Source: Streptomyces sp. 130 (GTDB taxonomy: Bacteria > Actinomycetota > Actinomycetes > Streptomycetales > Streptomycetaceae). From it: DNA of 64,000 bases. Shown here in pieces: positions 31,267 through 38,823 of the stretch. Within the stretch, counting starts at the first letter, position 1; each line of letters opens with the position of its first letter. Location: the NCBI RefSeq assembly GCF_007096885.1, contig NZ_VJNO01000001.1, forward strand, positions 310,001 to 374,000. The letters run 5' to 3'. Under the pieces are notes generated by a model. The model did no database searches. It saw nothing but the letters and a program-made list of their open reading frames with translations, and was not told the origin of the DNA. A program made the position numbers and the translations under genes.

Positions 31267-32519
31267 AGCTGCTGGTTCTTGCGGCGGCCGCTGATCAGGA
31301 AGCCGGCGCCCGCGCCGACGGCGAGGCCGATGCCGACGAACCACCAGACGCCGCCGATGCCGTCGCCGTCGCCGCTGTCCTTCTTCTCCTCGTCCTCCGT
31401 GGCCGTCGGCTCCGGCTTCTTCACGGCGGCCGGCTCGGGGCCGGTCGCGTTCAGCTGGGCGACGAGGTCGGCGCCGCCGAAGTCGCGGACATCGGCGCCG
31501 GTGGCGTGGGCGGCCAGGATCAGCTGGGCATAGGCGGCGGGACCGCTCTGCTTCGCCCAGGCGGCGGAGTTCTTCTTCAGCCAGGCGACCGAGCCGGCCG
31601 CCTTGTCCTTGTGGCCGGCGGCGGACAGGGCGACGACCGCGTCGGCGGTGTTCCCGAAGTCGGGCTGCGGGGCGCTGTCCTCGGCGCCGGGCATCTTCGG
31701 CAGGTCCAGGTGGCCGCTCTTGGCGAGGGCGGTCGCGAGGTAGGAGGCGCCGTTCTGCGCGGCCTGCTCCGGTTCGAGCGGGGAGCCCTTGTGGCAGGCG
31801 GGGTCCTTCACGGCCGCGTTGTCCGAGACGACCAGGCCCTTGCCGAGCGCGCCGAGGACACCGGCGGCGGTGGCGTCACCGTTGGCGGCGAGCTCGCCGG
31901 CCTTGTCGGGCTGGTAGGCGAAGGCGCCGCCGTCCTTGCCGCCGCAGGGGATGGAGAACGCGAGCAGCGCGGCGTACGGGGTCTTGCCGCCGTGCGTCGT
32001 GACGTCGCCCAGCTTCTCGCCGGCCCGGGCGAGGGTGCCGATCACGATGGACGTGGAGTTCGCGTCGCTGGGGCTGCCGGCGGTGTAGCCCCAGCCGCCG
32101 TCCTCGTTCTGGACGGACTTGAGCCAGCTGACGGCGTTCGCGAGGGCGTCCTGGTGGCCGCCGATCGCCCGCAGGGCCTGGGCTGCGGCGGCCGTCGCGT
32201 TGGTGTCGACCACCGTCTTGGCGTCGCAGGGCGCGGAGGTGTCCGGGCGGTAGGCGGGGAACGCGCCGCTGTCGCACTGCTGGCCGGTCAGCCAGTCGAC
32301 GGCCTTCGTGGCCGGGGTCACCCCCACGGCCTGCTGCGCGAGGAACGCGAGCGACTGCCGCCACACCCCGTCGTACGTCGGGTCGCCGGTGCCGTAGAGC
32401 CCGGAGGGCAGCGCGGCCGAGGGGGACGGAGACGGCGCTGCGACGGCGGCCGGGGCGGCGGTCGCGCAGAGCGCTGCGGCGGTGACGGCGAGCGCGGCGG
32501 CGCTGCGGCGTACGGTCAT
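31263..32519 (-). CDS. secreted alpha/alpha-toroid (prenyltransferase/squalene-cyclase-repeat, transcobalamin-like) surface protein
   Basis: A 418-aa protein: signal peptide (AAALAVTAAALCATAAPAAV), repeated helical-hairpin units with the QNEDGGWGY-type repeat (AVDWLTGQQCDSGAFPAY, AVSWLKSVQNEDGGWGYT, SVAWLKKNSAAWAKQ), an acidic linker (TATEDEEKKDSGDGDG) and a C-terminal membrane helix (VWWFVGIGLAVGAGAGFLIS) ending RRKNQQL. The repeat is that of squalene cyclases and prenyltransferases, but also of the alpha domain of eukaryotic intrinsic factor and transcobalamin. No catalytic DxDD or zinc site is seen. As first gene after a B12 riboswitch it is best read as a surface corrinoid-binding protein (inference). 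GTGA-coupled to the next gene. Confidence 0.88.
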   Translation of the reverse strand: MTVRRSAAALAVTAAALCATAAPAAVAAPSPSPSAALPSGLYGTGDPTYDGVWRQSLAFLAQQAVGVTPATKAVDWLTGQQCDSGAFPAYRPDTSAPCDAKTVVDTNATAAAAQALRAIGGHQDALANAVSWLKSVQNEDGGWGYTAGSPSDANSTSIVIGTLARAGEKLGDVTTHGGKTPYAALLAFSIPCGGKDGGAFAYQPDKAGELAANGDATAAGVLGALGKGLVVSDNAAVKDPACHKGSPLEPEQAAQNGASYLATALAKSGHLDLPKMPGAEDSAPQPDFGNTADAVVALSAAGHKDKAAGSVAWLKKNSAAWAKQSGPAAYAQLILAAHATGADVRDFGGADLVAQLNATGPEPAAVKKPEPTATEDEEKKDSGDGDGIGGVWWFVGIGLAVGAGAGFLISGRRKNQQL

Positions 32520-32599
32520 GGCGGGCGGTGCCTCTCCTGGGGAACCGGACACCGGCACACACAGGCACCAGGCTCCGGCTCCGTTTACCTCGACGGGGC

Positions 32600-32738
32600 C
32601 GGCCACCGGGGGTTCCCGGCGGCGTGAGCCGGTCACGACTCGGACAGGGCATTCCGACTTCCACCGCGGGCGGTGGTCACGGCTGCGGGTCAGTGCCGGA
32701 TTCGCACCGGCTTCCCCCTGAACGGGCATAGTGACGAC
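32600..32738 (-). ncRNA. cobalamin riboswitch
   Basis: Reading the minus strand from 32738: ATGCCCGTTCAGGGGGAA, then the B12-box core GCCGGTGCGAATCCGGCACT followed by GACCCGCAGCCGTGA, a variable stem, and AGTCGGAATGCCC at about 32660-32648. These are the conserved elements of the cobalamin riboswitch. A hairpin CCGGGAACCCCCGG at 32607-32620 further 3' may be the regulatory stem. TAGACT at about 32745-32750 on the minus strand could be the -10. It precedes the toroid gene by 80 bases and should shut the whole five-gene operon when cobalamin is abundant. Confidence 0.92.
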
Positions 32739-32795
32739 GCGGCCAGTCTAGCGGGCGGGGTTCGCGCCCCTGCCCGCCCCTGTCCCTTTGCGAAA

Positions 32796-32836
32796 CCGGG
32801 GCGCCGGGCCCCGCTCCTCAATCGCCGGAGGGGCTG
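32796..32836. repeat. common Streptomyces intergenic repeat
   Basis: GGGGCGCCGGGCCCCG followed by CTCCTCAATCGCCGGAGGGG and CTGA. The second part is a motif I recall as recurrent in Streptomyces intergenic regions, usually as a hairpin between genes. Confidence 0.45.
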
Positions 32837-32863
32837 AGAACGCCTCGGCCTAGACTCGGCGGT

Positions 32864-33502
32864 GTGAGCAGTGACGATGCCGCCCTGGACGCGCTGGCGG
32901 TCCTCGGGGACCCCGTGCGCCGCGGCCTTTACCGATATGTCGCCGCCGCCCCCGGCGACGTCACGCGCGACGCGGCGGCGGAGGCGGCCGGGGTGACGCG
33001 GGCCGTGGCCGCCTTCCACCTCGACAAGCTCGTGGACGCCGGGCTCCTGGAGACCGCCTTCCGGCGGCTCTCCGGCCGCACCGGGCCCGGCGCCGGGCGG
33101 CCGTCCAAGCTGTACCGGCGGGCGGACGGCGAGCACGCCGTCTCCGTACCGCCGCGTTCGTACGACACCGTGAGCCAGTTGCTCGCCGAGGTGGTCGAAC
33201 GGGCCGGGCTCGACCACGAGTTGCAGGCGGCGGCGCGGGCGGCCGGGGAGGCGGCGGGCGCGGCGGACCCCGTCGAGGCGCTGCGGGAGCGCGGCTACGA
33301 GCCGTACTGGGACTGCGGCAAGCTCCGCCTCCACAACTGCCCGTTCCACGCGCTGGCGGAGCGATTCCCGGCCTTGGTCTGCGGGATGAACCTCGCCGGC
33401 ATCCAAGGGCTGCTCGCCGAGGGCTGGAGCGCCGCCATGGACCCGCTGCCGAAGGGGTGTTGTGTCGCCGTCGAGGGGCCGGAAGGCGCCGGCGAAGTCT
33501 AA
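32864..33502 (+). CDS. ArsR/SufR-like winged-helix transcriptional regulator
   Basis: A 212-aa regulator. The N-terminal winged helix is VLGDPVRRGLYRYVAAAP, then AAAEAAGVTRAVAAFHLDKL and GLLETAFRRLSGR. The C-terminal domain has a Cys-rich pattern (WDCGKLRLHNCPFHAL, LVCGMNLAG, GCCVAV) resembling SufR-type iron-sulfur or metal-sensing regulators. TAGACT eight bases before GTG 32864 suggests a leaderless transcript. A long dyad covers its stop codon and the promoter of the DUF3291 gene, which it probably controls. Confidence 0.85.
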   Translation: MSSDDAALDALAVLGDPVRRGLYRYVAAAPGDVTRDAAAEAAGVTRAVAAFHLDKLVDAGLLETAFRRLSGRTGPGAGRPSKLYRRADGEHAVSVPPRSYDTVSQLLAEVVERAGLDHELQAAARAAGEAAGAADPVEALRERGYEPYWDCGKLRLHNCPFHALAERFPALVCGMNLAGIQGLLAEGWSAAMDPLPKGCCVAVEGPEGAGEV

Positions 33503-33524
33503 AAACGAACTCGTTGACTTTAGA
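33498..33524 (+). promoter_or_regulatory. two-part dyad operator between the HTH regulator and DUF3291 genes
   Basis: Outer arms TCTAAA (33498-33503) and TTTAGA (33519-33524); inner arms AACGA (33504-33508) and TCGTT (33511-33515). TTGACT at 33514-33519 could be a -35 element. The site overlaps the regulator's TAA stop and precedes ATG 33539. Confidence 0.65.
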
Positions 33525-33538
33525 AGGTTCACCCGGCC

Positions 33539-34012
33539 ATGCTTGGGCCCGTGAACGACTTCCACCTTGCCCAGGTCAACGTCGGGCGCCTCCTCGCCCC
33601 GCTCGACAGCCCCCAGCTCGCCGACTTCGTCGCACAACTCCCCGAGATCAACGCCCTCGCCGACCACGCCCCCGGCTTCGTCTGGCGGATGGTGGACGAC
33701 GAGGGTGCCGACGCCACGAGCCTGCGCCCCGACCGCCAGGACGACTTCTTCCTGATCAACTGCTCGGTCTGGGAATCGGTCGACGCGCTGAAGGCGTACG
33801 TGTACCGCAGCGACCACCTGCGGGTCCTGGCCCGCCGCCGGGAATGGTTCGAGCGCCTGGCCGACCATCACGCGGCCCTGTGGTGGGTCCCGGCCGGGCA
33901 CCGGCCGAGCGTCGAGGAGGCGATGGACCGCGTCGCCCTGCTCCGCGCGGAGGGCGACACCCCCGACGCCTTCACCTTCCGCGCCCCGCACCCGCCGCCG
34001 GGCAGGTCCTAG
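33539..34012 (+). CDS. DUF3291 domain protein
   Basis: A 157-aa protein with the DUF3291 hallmarks: HLAQVNVGRLLAPLDSPQLA, APGFVWRMVDDEG, and the conserved WESVDALKAYVYRSDHLRVL then RREWFERL. The fold is related to dimeric alpha/beta barrel monooxygenases. Function unknown; some relatives are linked to heme or small-molecule chemistry. ATG 33539 (AGAAGG upstream) or GTG 33551 may be the start. Probably controlled by the adjacent HTH regulator. It ends convergent with a pseudogene, overlapping four bases. Confidence 0.88.
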   Translation: MLGPVNDFHLAQVNVGRLLAPLDSPQLADFVAQLPEINALADHAPGFVWRMVDDEGADATSLRPDRQDDFFLINCSVWESVDALKAYVYRSDHLRVLARRREWFERLADHHAALWWVPAGHRPSVEEAMDRVALLRAEGDTPDAFTFRAPHPPPGRS

Positions 34013-34455
34013 AGCATCCGGGTGGCCGCGTCCGGGAGCTTCGCCCACCAGTGGTGGCAGCGGTTGTGGACCACCCGCTCACGGTCGCCGAGGAACGCGG
34101 CCAACGCCTTCGCCTCCACAGCCAGTTCGTCCCATACGGCGGCCGGCAGCGGGTGGAACGCCGTGGCCTCGGCCCCCTCGGCCGTCGGGCGCCGGACGCC
34201 CGCGACCCGGCCGTCGACCAGCAGTGCCGGCAGCACGTCGCCGTTGCGCCGGATCACCGGCGGGCGGTACTCCGGCGGTATCAGCCGGGCCCGGTCCGCG
34301 TACGCCGGTGGTGTGGAGTCCCACATCGCCATGAGCCGGGACGGGGCCGGGGTGCCGGCGTCCGGCCGGAAGGCGCCCGGGAGGTCGCACAGCGCCTCCC
34401 CGCCCGGCCCCCGAAGCCGCTCCACCTCGTCCGCCATGGCCGCCGGCTCCGCCCG
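34009..34455 (-). pseudogene. 5'-truncated winged-helix DNA-binding protein (HTH_42/AlkZ-like)
   Basis: On the minus strand the frame from about 34455 to 34009 reads ALCDLPGAFRPDAG, then MAMWDSTPPAYADRARLIPP and YRPPVIRRNGDVLPALLVDG, then FHPLPAAVWDELAVEAKALA. This is the C-terminal third of the family of winged-helix proteins related to AlkZ/YcaQ glycosylases (normally 350-400 aa). About 143 residues remain; upstream sequence in frame is unrelated and runs antisense to the gas-vesicle gene. The break coincides with the left edge of the gvp cluster. Confidence 0.7.
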
Positions 34456-34584
34456 GACCGGGGCGCCGGTCCCATTTCCTTTCCGCTTCGCCGACGCATG
34501 CCTCCGGAATGCACGGGCATGCGAACGGAAGCCATGACGACGGAGGCCGGACAGGCAGCGGCACTCCCCGGCGACAGGGGAAGG

Positions 34585-34884
34585 ATGAGTACCGAAAAGG
34601 ACACCGGAAAAGAGCAGGAGGAAGAGCGCGTCGACGCGCTCACCGCGATGCGGCAAGCCGCCGCACAGCTCACGGAAATGCTTCAGTGCGAGCCCGATTC
34701 GGTCTCGGCGGTGAAAGCCACCGAGAACGGCTGGTCGGCGGATGTCGAAGTGGTCGAACTGGAGAGGGTTCCGGACACGATGAGTGTGCTGGCCTCCTAC
34801 CGGGTGCAACTCGATTCCCGCGGACGGCTCATGTCCTACGAACGCATGCACCGGTATGCCCGGGGGCAGATCGACCGCCGCTGA
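34585..34884 (+). CDS. gvpO: gas vesicle protein GvpO
   Basis: A 99-aa GvpO: conserved C-terminal half [20 protein letters not shown], then [18 protein letters not shown] and [11 protein letters not shown]. GvpO is an accessory protein found in actinomycete and haloarchaeal gas-vesicle clusters; in haloarchaea it influences expression and assembly. First gene of the cluster. ATG 34585 directly follows GGGGAAGG; in-frame ATGs at 34519 and 34534 are alternative starts that would add 17 to 22 residues. Confidence 0.9.
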   Translation: MSTEKDTGKEQEEERVDALTAMRQAAAQLTEMLQCEPDSVSAVKATENGWSADVEVVELERVPDTMSVLASYRVQLDSRGRLMSYERMHRYARGQIDRR

Positions 34885-34927
34885 GGAACTCCGTCGTCGA
34901 ACGAAAAGATCACCGAAAGGAGTTCCC

Positions 34928-35365
34928 ATGACACTCGTGCAGCAGAGCAATGCGACGTCCGGCGGGAGCGGCGGCTCGGGAAATCTCTACGACGTTCTCG
35001 AGCTCATACTCGACCGCGGCCTGGTGATCGACGCATTCGTCCGCGTCTCCCTGGTGGGCATCGAAATCCTCAAAATCGACGTCCGCGTGGTGGTCGCCAG
35101 TGTCGACACCTATCTGCGGTTCGCCGAGGCGTGCAACCGGCTCGATCTCGAAGCCGGCCGCAAGGCCCCGAGCCAGCTCACCGAACTGGTCGGCGACATG
35201 ACGGAGAACGGCGCCAAGGGCAAGTCCAAGGGCGCGCTCACCGGAGCCGTCGAGGCGTTCAGCGAATCGTTGCAGGGCAAGCGCGAGGAGCCCGAGGAGG
35301 AGCCGCGCAAGCGGACCGCCCGCAAGTCCACGTCCAGCCGGCAGACCCAGCGACGCGAGGAGTAG
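34928..35365 (+). CDS. gvpA: gas vesicle structural protein GvpA (GvpA/J family)
   Basis: A 145-aa protein whose residues about 18-72 are the GvpA fold: [20 protein letters not shown], then [20 protein letters not shown] and TYLRFAEA. This forms the gas-vesicle shell ribs. The C-terminal 70 residues, basic and Lys/Arg/Glu-rich ([16 protein letters not shown]), are an extension typical of Streptomyces proteins and absent from cyanobacterial GvpA. AAAGGAG six bases upstream of ATG 34928. Confidence 0.95.
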   Translation: MTLVQQSNATSGGSGGSGNLYDVLELILDRGLVIDAFVRVSLVGIEILKIDVRVVVASVDTYLRFAEACNRLDLEAGRKAPSQLTELVGDMTENGAKGKSKGALTGAVEAFSESLQGKREEPEEEPRKRTARKSTSSRQTQRREE

Positions 35366-35370
35366 CAGCA

Positions 35371-36081
35371 GTGCCCACGTACATCTACGCCATCACCGGC
35401 GCCGGCCACCCGTTGCCGCTGGACGGCCTGCACGGGGTCGGTGACCCGCCCGCGGTCCTGCGGACCGTGCGCACCGACCGCCTGGCCGCGGTGGTCAGCG
35501 ACGCCCCCGAGGGGCTGCGCGCGAAGCGGCGCGACGTCATGGCCCACCAGGGCGTCCTGGAGGCGCTGATGGAGCGGGGAGCGACCCTGCCGATGCGCTT
35601 CGGCCTGGTGGGGCCGGGCGACGAGGAGGTCGTCGCCGCCCTGGAGCGGGAGGCCGACGCCTACGGGGAGCGGCTCGCGGAACTGGACGGACAGGTCGAG
35701 TACAACCTGAAGGCCGGCCGCGACGAGGACGATCTCCTGCGGGAGATCATGGCCGAATCCGACGAGATACGCCGGCTCAACGAGCAGGTCCGTGCCCGGG
35801 GCAGCCACGACGACCGGCTGGCGCTGGGTGAGCTGGTGGCCCACGAGGTGAGCGCCCGCCACGCCAGGGAGGCCGAGGAAGTGGCCGGCCGGCTGGCGGG
35901 CGCCGCCACCCGCAGCTCCTCCGCCGAGCCGGCCCCCCAGCACTTCCTGAACCTGTCCTTCCTCGTGCCCCGGGCGGAGGCGGACGCCTTCGTGGAGGCG
36001 GTCCGGCACGAGGCCGAGACGCGGGGCGACGCCTACGCGTACACCCTCACCGGGCCCCTGCCGCCGTACAGCTTCGTCTGA
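35371..36081 (+). CDS. gvpF: gas vesicle protein GvpF (GvpL/GvpF family)
   Basis: A 236-aa GvpF/L protein: YIYAITGAGHPLPLDGL, then AKRRDVMAHQGVLEALMERG, TLPMRFGLVGPGDEEVVAAL and the C-terminal FLVPRAEADAFVEAVRHEAE with GPLPPYSFV. It is an accessory assembly protein that interacts with GvpA. GTG 35371 follows GAGGAG and begins five bases after gvpA. Confidence 0.95.
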   Translation: MPTYIYAITGAGHPLPLDGLHGVGDPPAVLRTVRTDRLAAVVSDAPEGLRAKRRDVMAHQGVLEALMERGATLPMRFGLVGPGDEEVVAALEREADAYGERLAELDGQVEYNLKAGRDEDDLLREIMAESDEIRRLNEQVRARGSHDDRLALGELVAHEVSARHAREAEEVAGRLAGAATRSSSAEPAPQHFLNLSFLVPRAEADAFVEAVRHEAETRGDAYAYTLTGPLPPYSFV

Positions 36082-36129
36082 GGCCGTCGCGGCCCCGTCC
36101 GGCCCCACGAGCGGAGGTGATCTGCCGGC

Positions 36130-36387
36130 ATGGGACTCATCACCCAGCTGCTGACCCTGCCGTTGGCTCCCGTCCGGGGGACGGCGTGGGTCCTCGGCCA
36201 GGTCGTCCAGGCCGCCGAGGAGGAGTACTACGACCCCGAACCGGTACGCGCGCGGCTCGCGCAGCTGGAACAGGAGCTGAACAGCGGGCTCATCGGGCCG
36301 GAGGAGTTCGACCGGCGCGAGGACGAACTGCTCGACCGGCTGGACGAGATCGAGGCGTACCGCGACGGCGCACGGCATACGCCGTGA
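36130..36387 (+). CDS. gvpG: gas vesicle protein GvpG
   Basis: An 85-aa GvpG: MGLITQLLTLPLAPVRGTAW, then an alpha-helical coiled coil (RLAQLEQELNSGLIGPEEFD, RREDELLDRLDEIEAYR). Accessory protein required for vesicle formation. GGAGGTGAT precedes ATG 36130. Confidence 0.95.
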   Translation: MGLITQLLTLPLAPVRGTAWVLGQVVQAAEEEYYDPEPVRARLAQLEQELNSGLIGPEEFDRREDELLDRLDEIEAYRDGARHTP

Positions 36388-36436
36388 CCGGCGTTCGGAC
36401 CACACACGACCGGGGGAGACCCGAGGTGCATCACAG

Positions 36437-37051
36437 ATGACGAAGAACGCCAAGATAGGCGCGGCCCTGGTGGGCGGATACCTGCTCGGCCGCACGAAGA
36501 AGGCCAAACTCGCCGTGGGGTTCGGCATGTTCCTCCTCGGCAAGAAGTTCGACCTCGACCCGAGGCGGATCGGCCGGATGCTGGCCGAATCGCCGGCCCT
36601 GGGCCCGCTCAACGACCAGGTCCGCAAGGAGCTGGTGGACGCCACCAGGACCGCGGCCACCAAGGCCGTCACCCAGCGGGCCGGCAGCCTCGCCGAATCC
36701 CTGCAACGGCGCACCCAGTCGCTGTCGGCGGGCCCCGGTGCCGAGGACGACGAGCCGTACGACGACGCCGAGGACGCCGACGACGCCGAGGACCCGAGGG
36801 CGTCCGACGACGACGGGGACGAGGACACGGCGGACCGCGACGAGAGGCCGAAGCGCGGTGGCTCGGCCCGCAAGTCCGCCGCGCCGGCCAAGAAGGCCGC
36901 CTCCAAGTCCCGGCCCGCGTCGGGCGGCAGCCGCTCCGCGAGCGCGGGGAAGGCCGGGAAGGCCGCGGCGCCCGCCCGCAAGCGTGCCGGCGGGGCCGCC
37001 AAGACCGCGACCTCCAGGACCCGCAAGACCCGGGGAGGCAGCAATGCCTGA
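36437..37051 (+). CDS. gvpY: gas vesicle cluster protein GvpY
   Basis: A 204-aa protein found in Streptomyces gvp clusters only. The N-terminal 50 residues have a hydrophobic, glycine-rich segment (IGAALVGGYLLGRTKKAKLA, VGFGMFLLGKKFDLDPRRIG) that may associate with membrane or vesicle surface. The middle is acidic (DDAEDADDAEDPRASDDDGD) and the C-terminus is a Lys/Ala/Arg-rich, histone-like tail. No catalytic motif. Its last eight bases overlap gvpZ. Confidence 0.88.
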   Translation: MTKNAKIGAALVGGYLLGRTKKAKLAVGFGMFLLGKKFDLDPRRIGRMLAESPALGPLNDQVRKELVDATRTAATKAVTQRAGSLAESLQRRTQSLSAGPGAEDDEPYDDAEDADDAEDPRASDDDGDEDTADRDERPKRGGSARKSAAPAKKAASKSRPASGGSRSASAGKAGKAAAPARKRAGGAAKTATSRTRKTRGGSNA

Positions 37052-38342
37052 CTCCGCGATCAAGGGGATCAAGGACGATGTCGTCGGGAGCCCGGCCGCC
37101 GAACGGCTCAAGGAGGAACTGCAGAACTACCTCCGCGCCCGCGCCGAGCACACGGTGACCCAGCTGGGGCACCGGCTCGGGGAATCGGTGTCCAAACTCG
37201 CCGAGCCGGGCGGCGGGGGCGGCGCCCTGAAGGGCCTCGCCAAGGGCGGACAGGCCCTCAAGGACGGCAAGTCACCCGCCCAGGCGGCGATCGGTGCGGG
37301 CGCCTCCCACCTCAAGGACAAGGTGAAGGACAAGGTCAAGGGATTGTTCGGCAAGGGGCGCAAGTCCGGCGGCGGAAAGTCCAAGAGCGTCACCGTCGTC
37401 GAGGACATCGACGTCGGCGTGCCCGTCCGCGAGGCCTACGACCAGTGGACCCAGTTCCAGGAGTTCAGCTCGTTCGCCAAGGGCGTCGTGAGCGTGGAGA
37501 AGGCCGACGACACCACCAGCAACTGGAAGGTCAAGGTCGCCAAGTCCACCCGCAGCTGGAAGGCGAACGTCACCGAGCAGGTGCCGGACGAACGCATCAC
37601 CTGGACCACCGAGGGCGCCAAGGGCACCGTCAAGGGCGTGGTCACCTTCCACGCGATCACCGACGACCTCACCCGCGTCCTGCTCGTCCTCGAATACTTC
37701 CCCAAGGGGCTGTTCGAGAAGACCGGCAACATCTGGCGTGCCCAGGGCCGCCGGGCCCGGCTGGATCTGAAGCTCTACCGCAAGTTCATCATGATGCGCG
37801 GTGAGGCGACCGACGGCTGGCGGGGCGAGATCCGCGACGGCGAGGTCGTCGTCGGCCACGACGAGGCGATCGAGGAAGAAGAGGCCGACAGCCAGGAAGC
37901 CGGGGCCGTCTCCGAGGAAGAGGACGAGGACGACGGCGCACGCGGCGACGCGGCCGAGGACGAACCGGACGGCGAAGAGGCGGACGGCGAAGAGACCGAC
38001 GGCGAAGAGGAGGACGGCTTCCAGGACGGCGAGGAAGAGCCCCTGGAAGACGAGTTCGCCGACGAGGACGAGGACGAGGACGCCGCCGACGACGAGTTCG
38101 CCGACGACGAAGAGGAGCCGGCGGACGAGGCCGACCCGCAGGACGAGGCGCCGGCGGACGAGTCCGAGGAGCCCGAGGACGAAGCCGGACCTGCGGACGA
38201 GCCCGTCGACGAGGAGGCGTCCGGCTACGAGGACGCCGACGACGAGCAGGCCGAGCAGGAGCCGGAGGACGAGGAACCGGAGGACGAGGAGCCCCGGCCG
38301 GCCCGCCGCTCCCGCCGCCGGACGGCCGCCGCCCGCCGCTGA
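37044..38342 (+). CDS. gvpZ: gas vesicle cluster protein GvpZ (SRPBCC domain with acidic tail)
   Basis: A 432-aa protein. N-terminal helices (residues 1-110) lead to an SRPBCC/polyketide-cyclase-like domain at about 115-265: VTVVEDIDVGVPVREAYDQW, FSSFAKGVVSVEK, FHAITDDLTRVLLVLEYFPK. From about 275 to 415 it is extremely acidic (EEEADSQEAGAVSEEEDEDD and similar), ending in an Arg-rich tail (RPARRSRRRTAAARR). The acidic tail could act as an entropic or solubilising shell, or bind the basic tails of GvpA or GvpY (inference). GGGGAGG precedes ATG 37044. Confidence 0.88.
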   Translation: MPDSAIKGIKDDVVGSPAAERLKEELQNYLRARAEHTVTQLGHRLGESVSKLAEPGGGGGALKGLAKGGQALKDGKSPAQAAIGAGASHLKDKVKDKVKGLFGKGRKSGGGKSKSVTVVEDIDVGVPVREAYDQWTQFQEFSSFAKGVVSVEKADDTTSNWKVKVAKSTRSWKANVTEQVPDERITWTTEGAKGTVKGVVTFHAITDDLTRVLLVLEYFPKGLFEKTGNIWRAQGRRARLDLKLYRKFIMMRGEATDGWRGEIRDGEVVVGHDEAIEEEEADSQEAGAVSEEEDEDDGARGDAAEDEPDGEEADGEETDGEEEDGFQDGEEEPLEDEFADEDEDEDAADDEFADDEEEPADEADPQDEAPADESEEPEDEAGPADEPVDEEASGYEDADDEQAEQEPEDEEPEDEEPRPARRSRRRTAAARR

Positions 38343-38394
38343 CCCGGGCAGCGCCCGACCGCGTACCCGACACCCGTGAAAGGTGTGAGAGACC

Positions 38395-38823
38395 GTGTCC
38401 GATCCACTCGCCGGCCGGCTGCCGGCCCCGCCCAGGGGAAGCTCCCCGGCGTACGGGCAGGGCTCGTCGGCCAACCTCGCCGACATCCTGGAAAGGGTGC
38501 TGGACAAGGGTGTCGTCATCGCCGGTGACATCCAGATCAACCTGCTCGACATCGAGCTGCTCACCATCAAGCTCCGGCTGCTCGTCGCCTCGGTCGACAA
38601 GGCCAAGGAAATGGGCATCGACTGGTGGGAGCACGATCCGTCGCTCTCCTCACGGGCCCGGCCCGCACGCGAGAGCGAGGCGCGCCCCGGGGACGGTGCC
38701 CTGGCCGAGGAGAACGAGCGGCTGCGCGCCGAGCTGGCCCGGCTGCGGTCGGCCGCCGGGCTCCCCGAGGCGGCGGGCCCCCAGGAGGAGCGGACCCGGG
38801 ACGCGAGGGAGGAAGGACGATGA
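38395..38823 (+). CDS. gvpJ: gas vesicle protein GvpJ (GvpA/J family)
   Basis: A 142-aa GvpA-like protein: LADILERVLDKGVVIAGDIQ, then INLLDIELLTIKLRLLVASV and DKAKEMGIDWWE. The C-terminal coiled-coil segment (LAEENERLRAELARLRSAAG) is typical of GvpJ. A minor vesicle component and nucleator. GTG 38395 with AAAGGTG upstream; it overlaps gvpL in an ATGA junction. Confidence 0.93.
   Translation: MSDPLAGRLPAPPRGSSPAYGQGSSANLADILERVLDKGVVIAGDIQINLLDIELLTIKLRLLVASVDKAKEMGIDWWEHDPSLSSRARPARESEARPGDGALAEENERLRAELARLRSAAGLPEAAGPQEERTRDAREEGR

Noticed and set aside
31263..32519. A terpene/hopanoid cyclase as part of a biosynthetic cluster
   Set aside because: The protein is secreted and tethered, lacks catalytic motifs, and is behind a cobalamin riboswitch with transporter genes.
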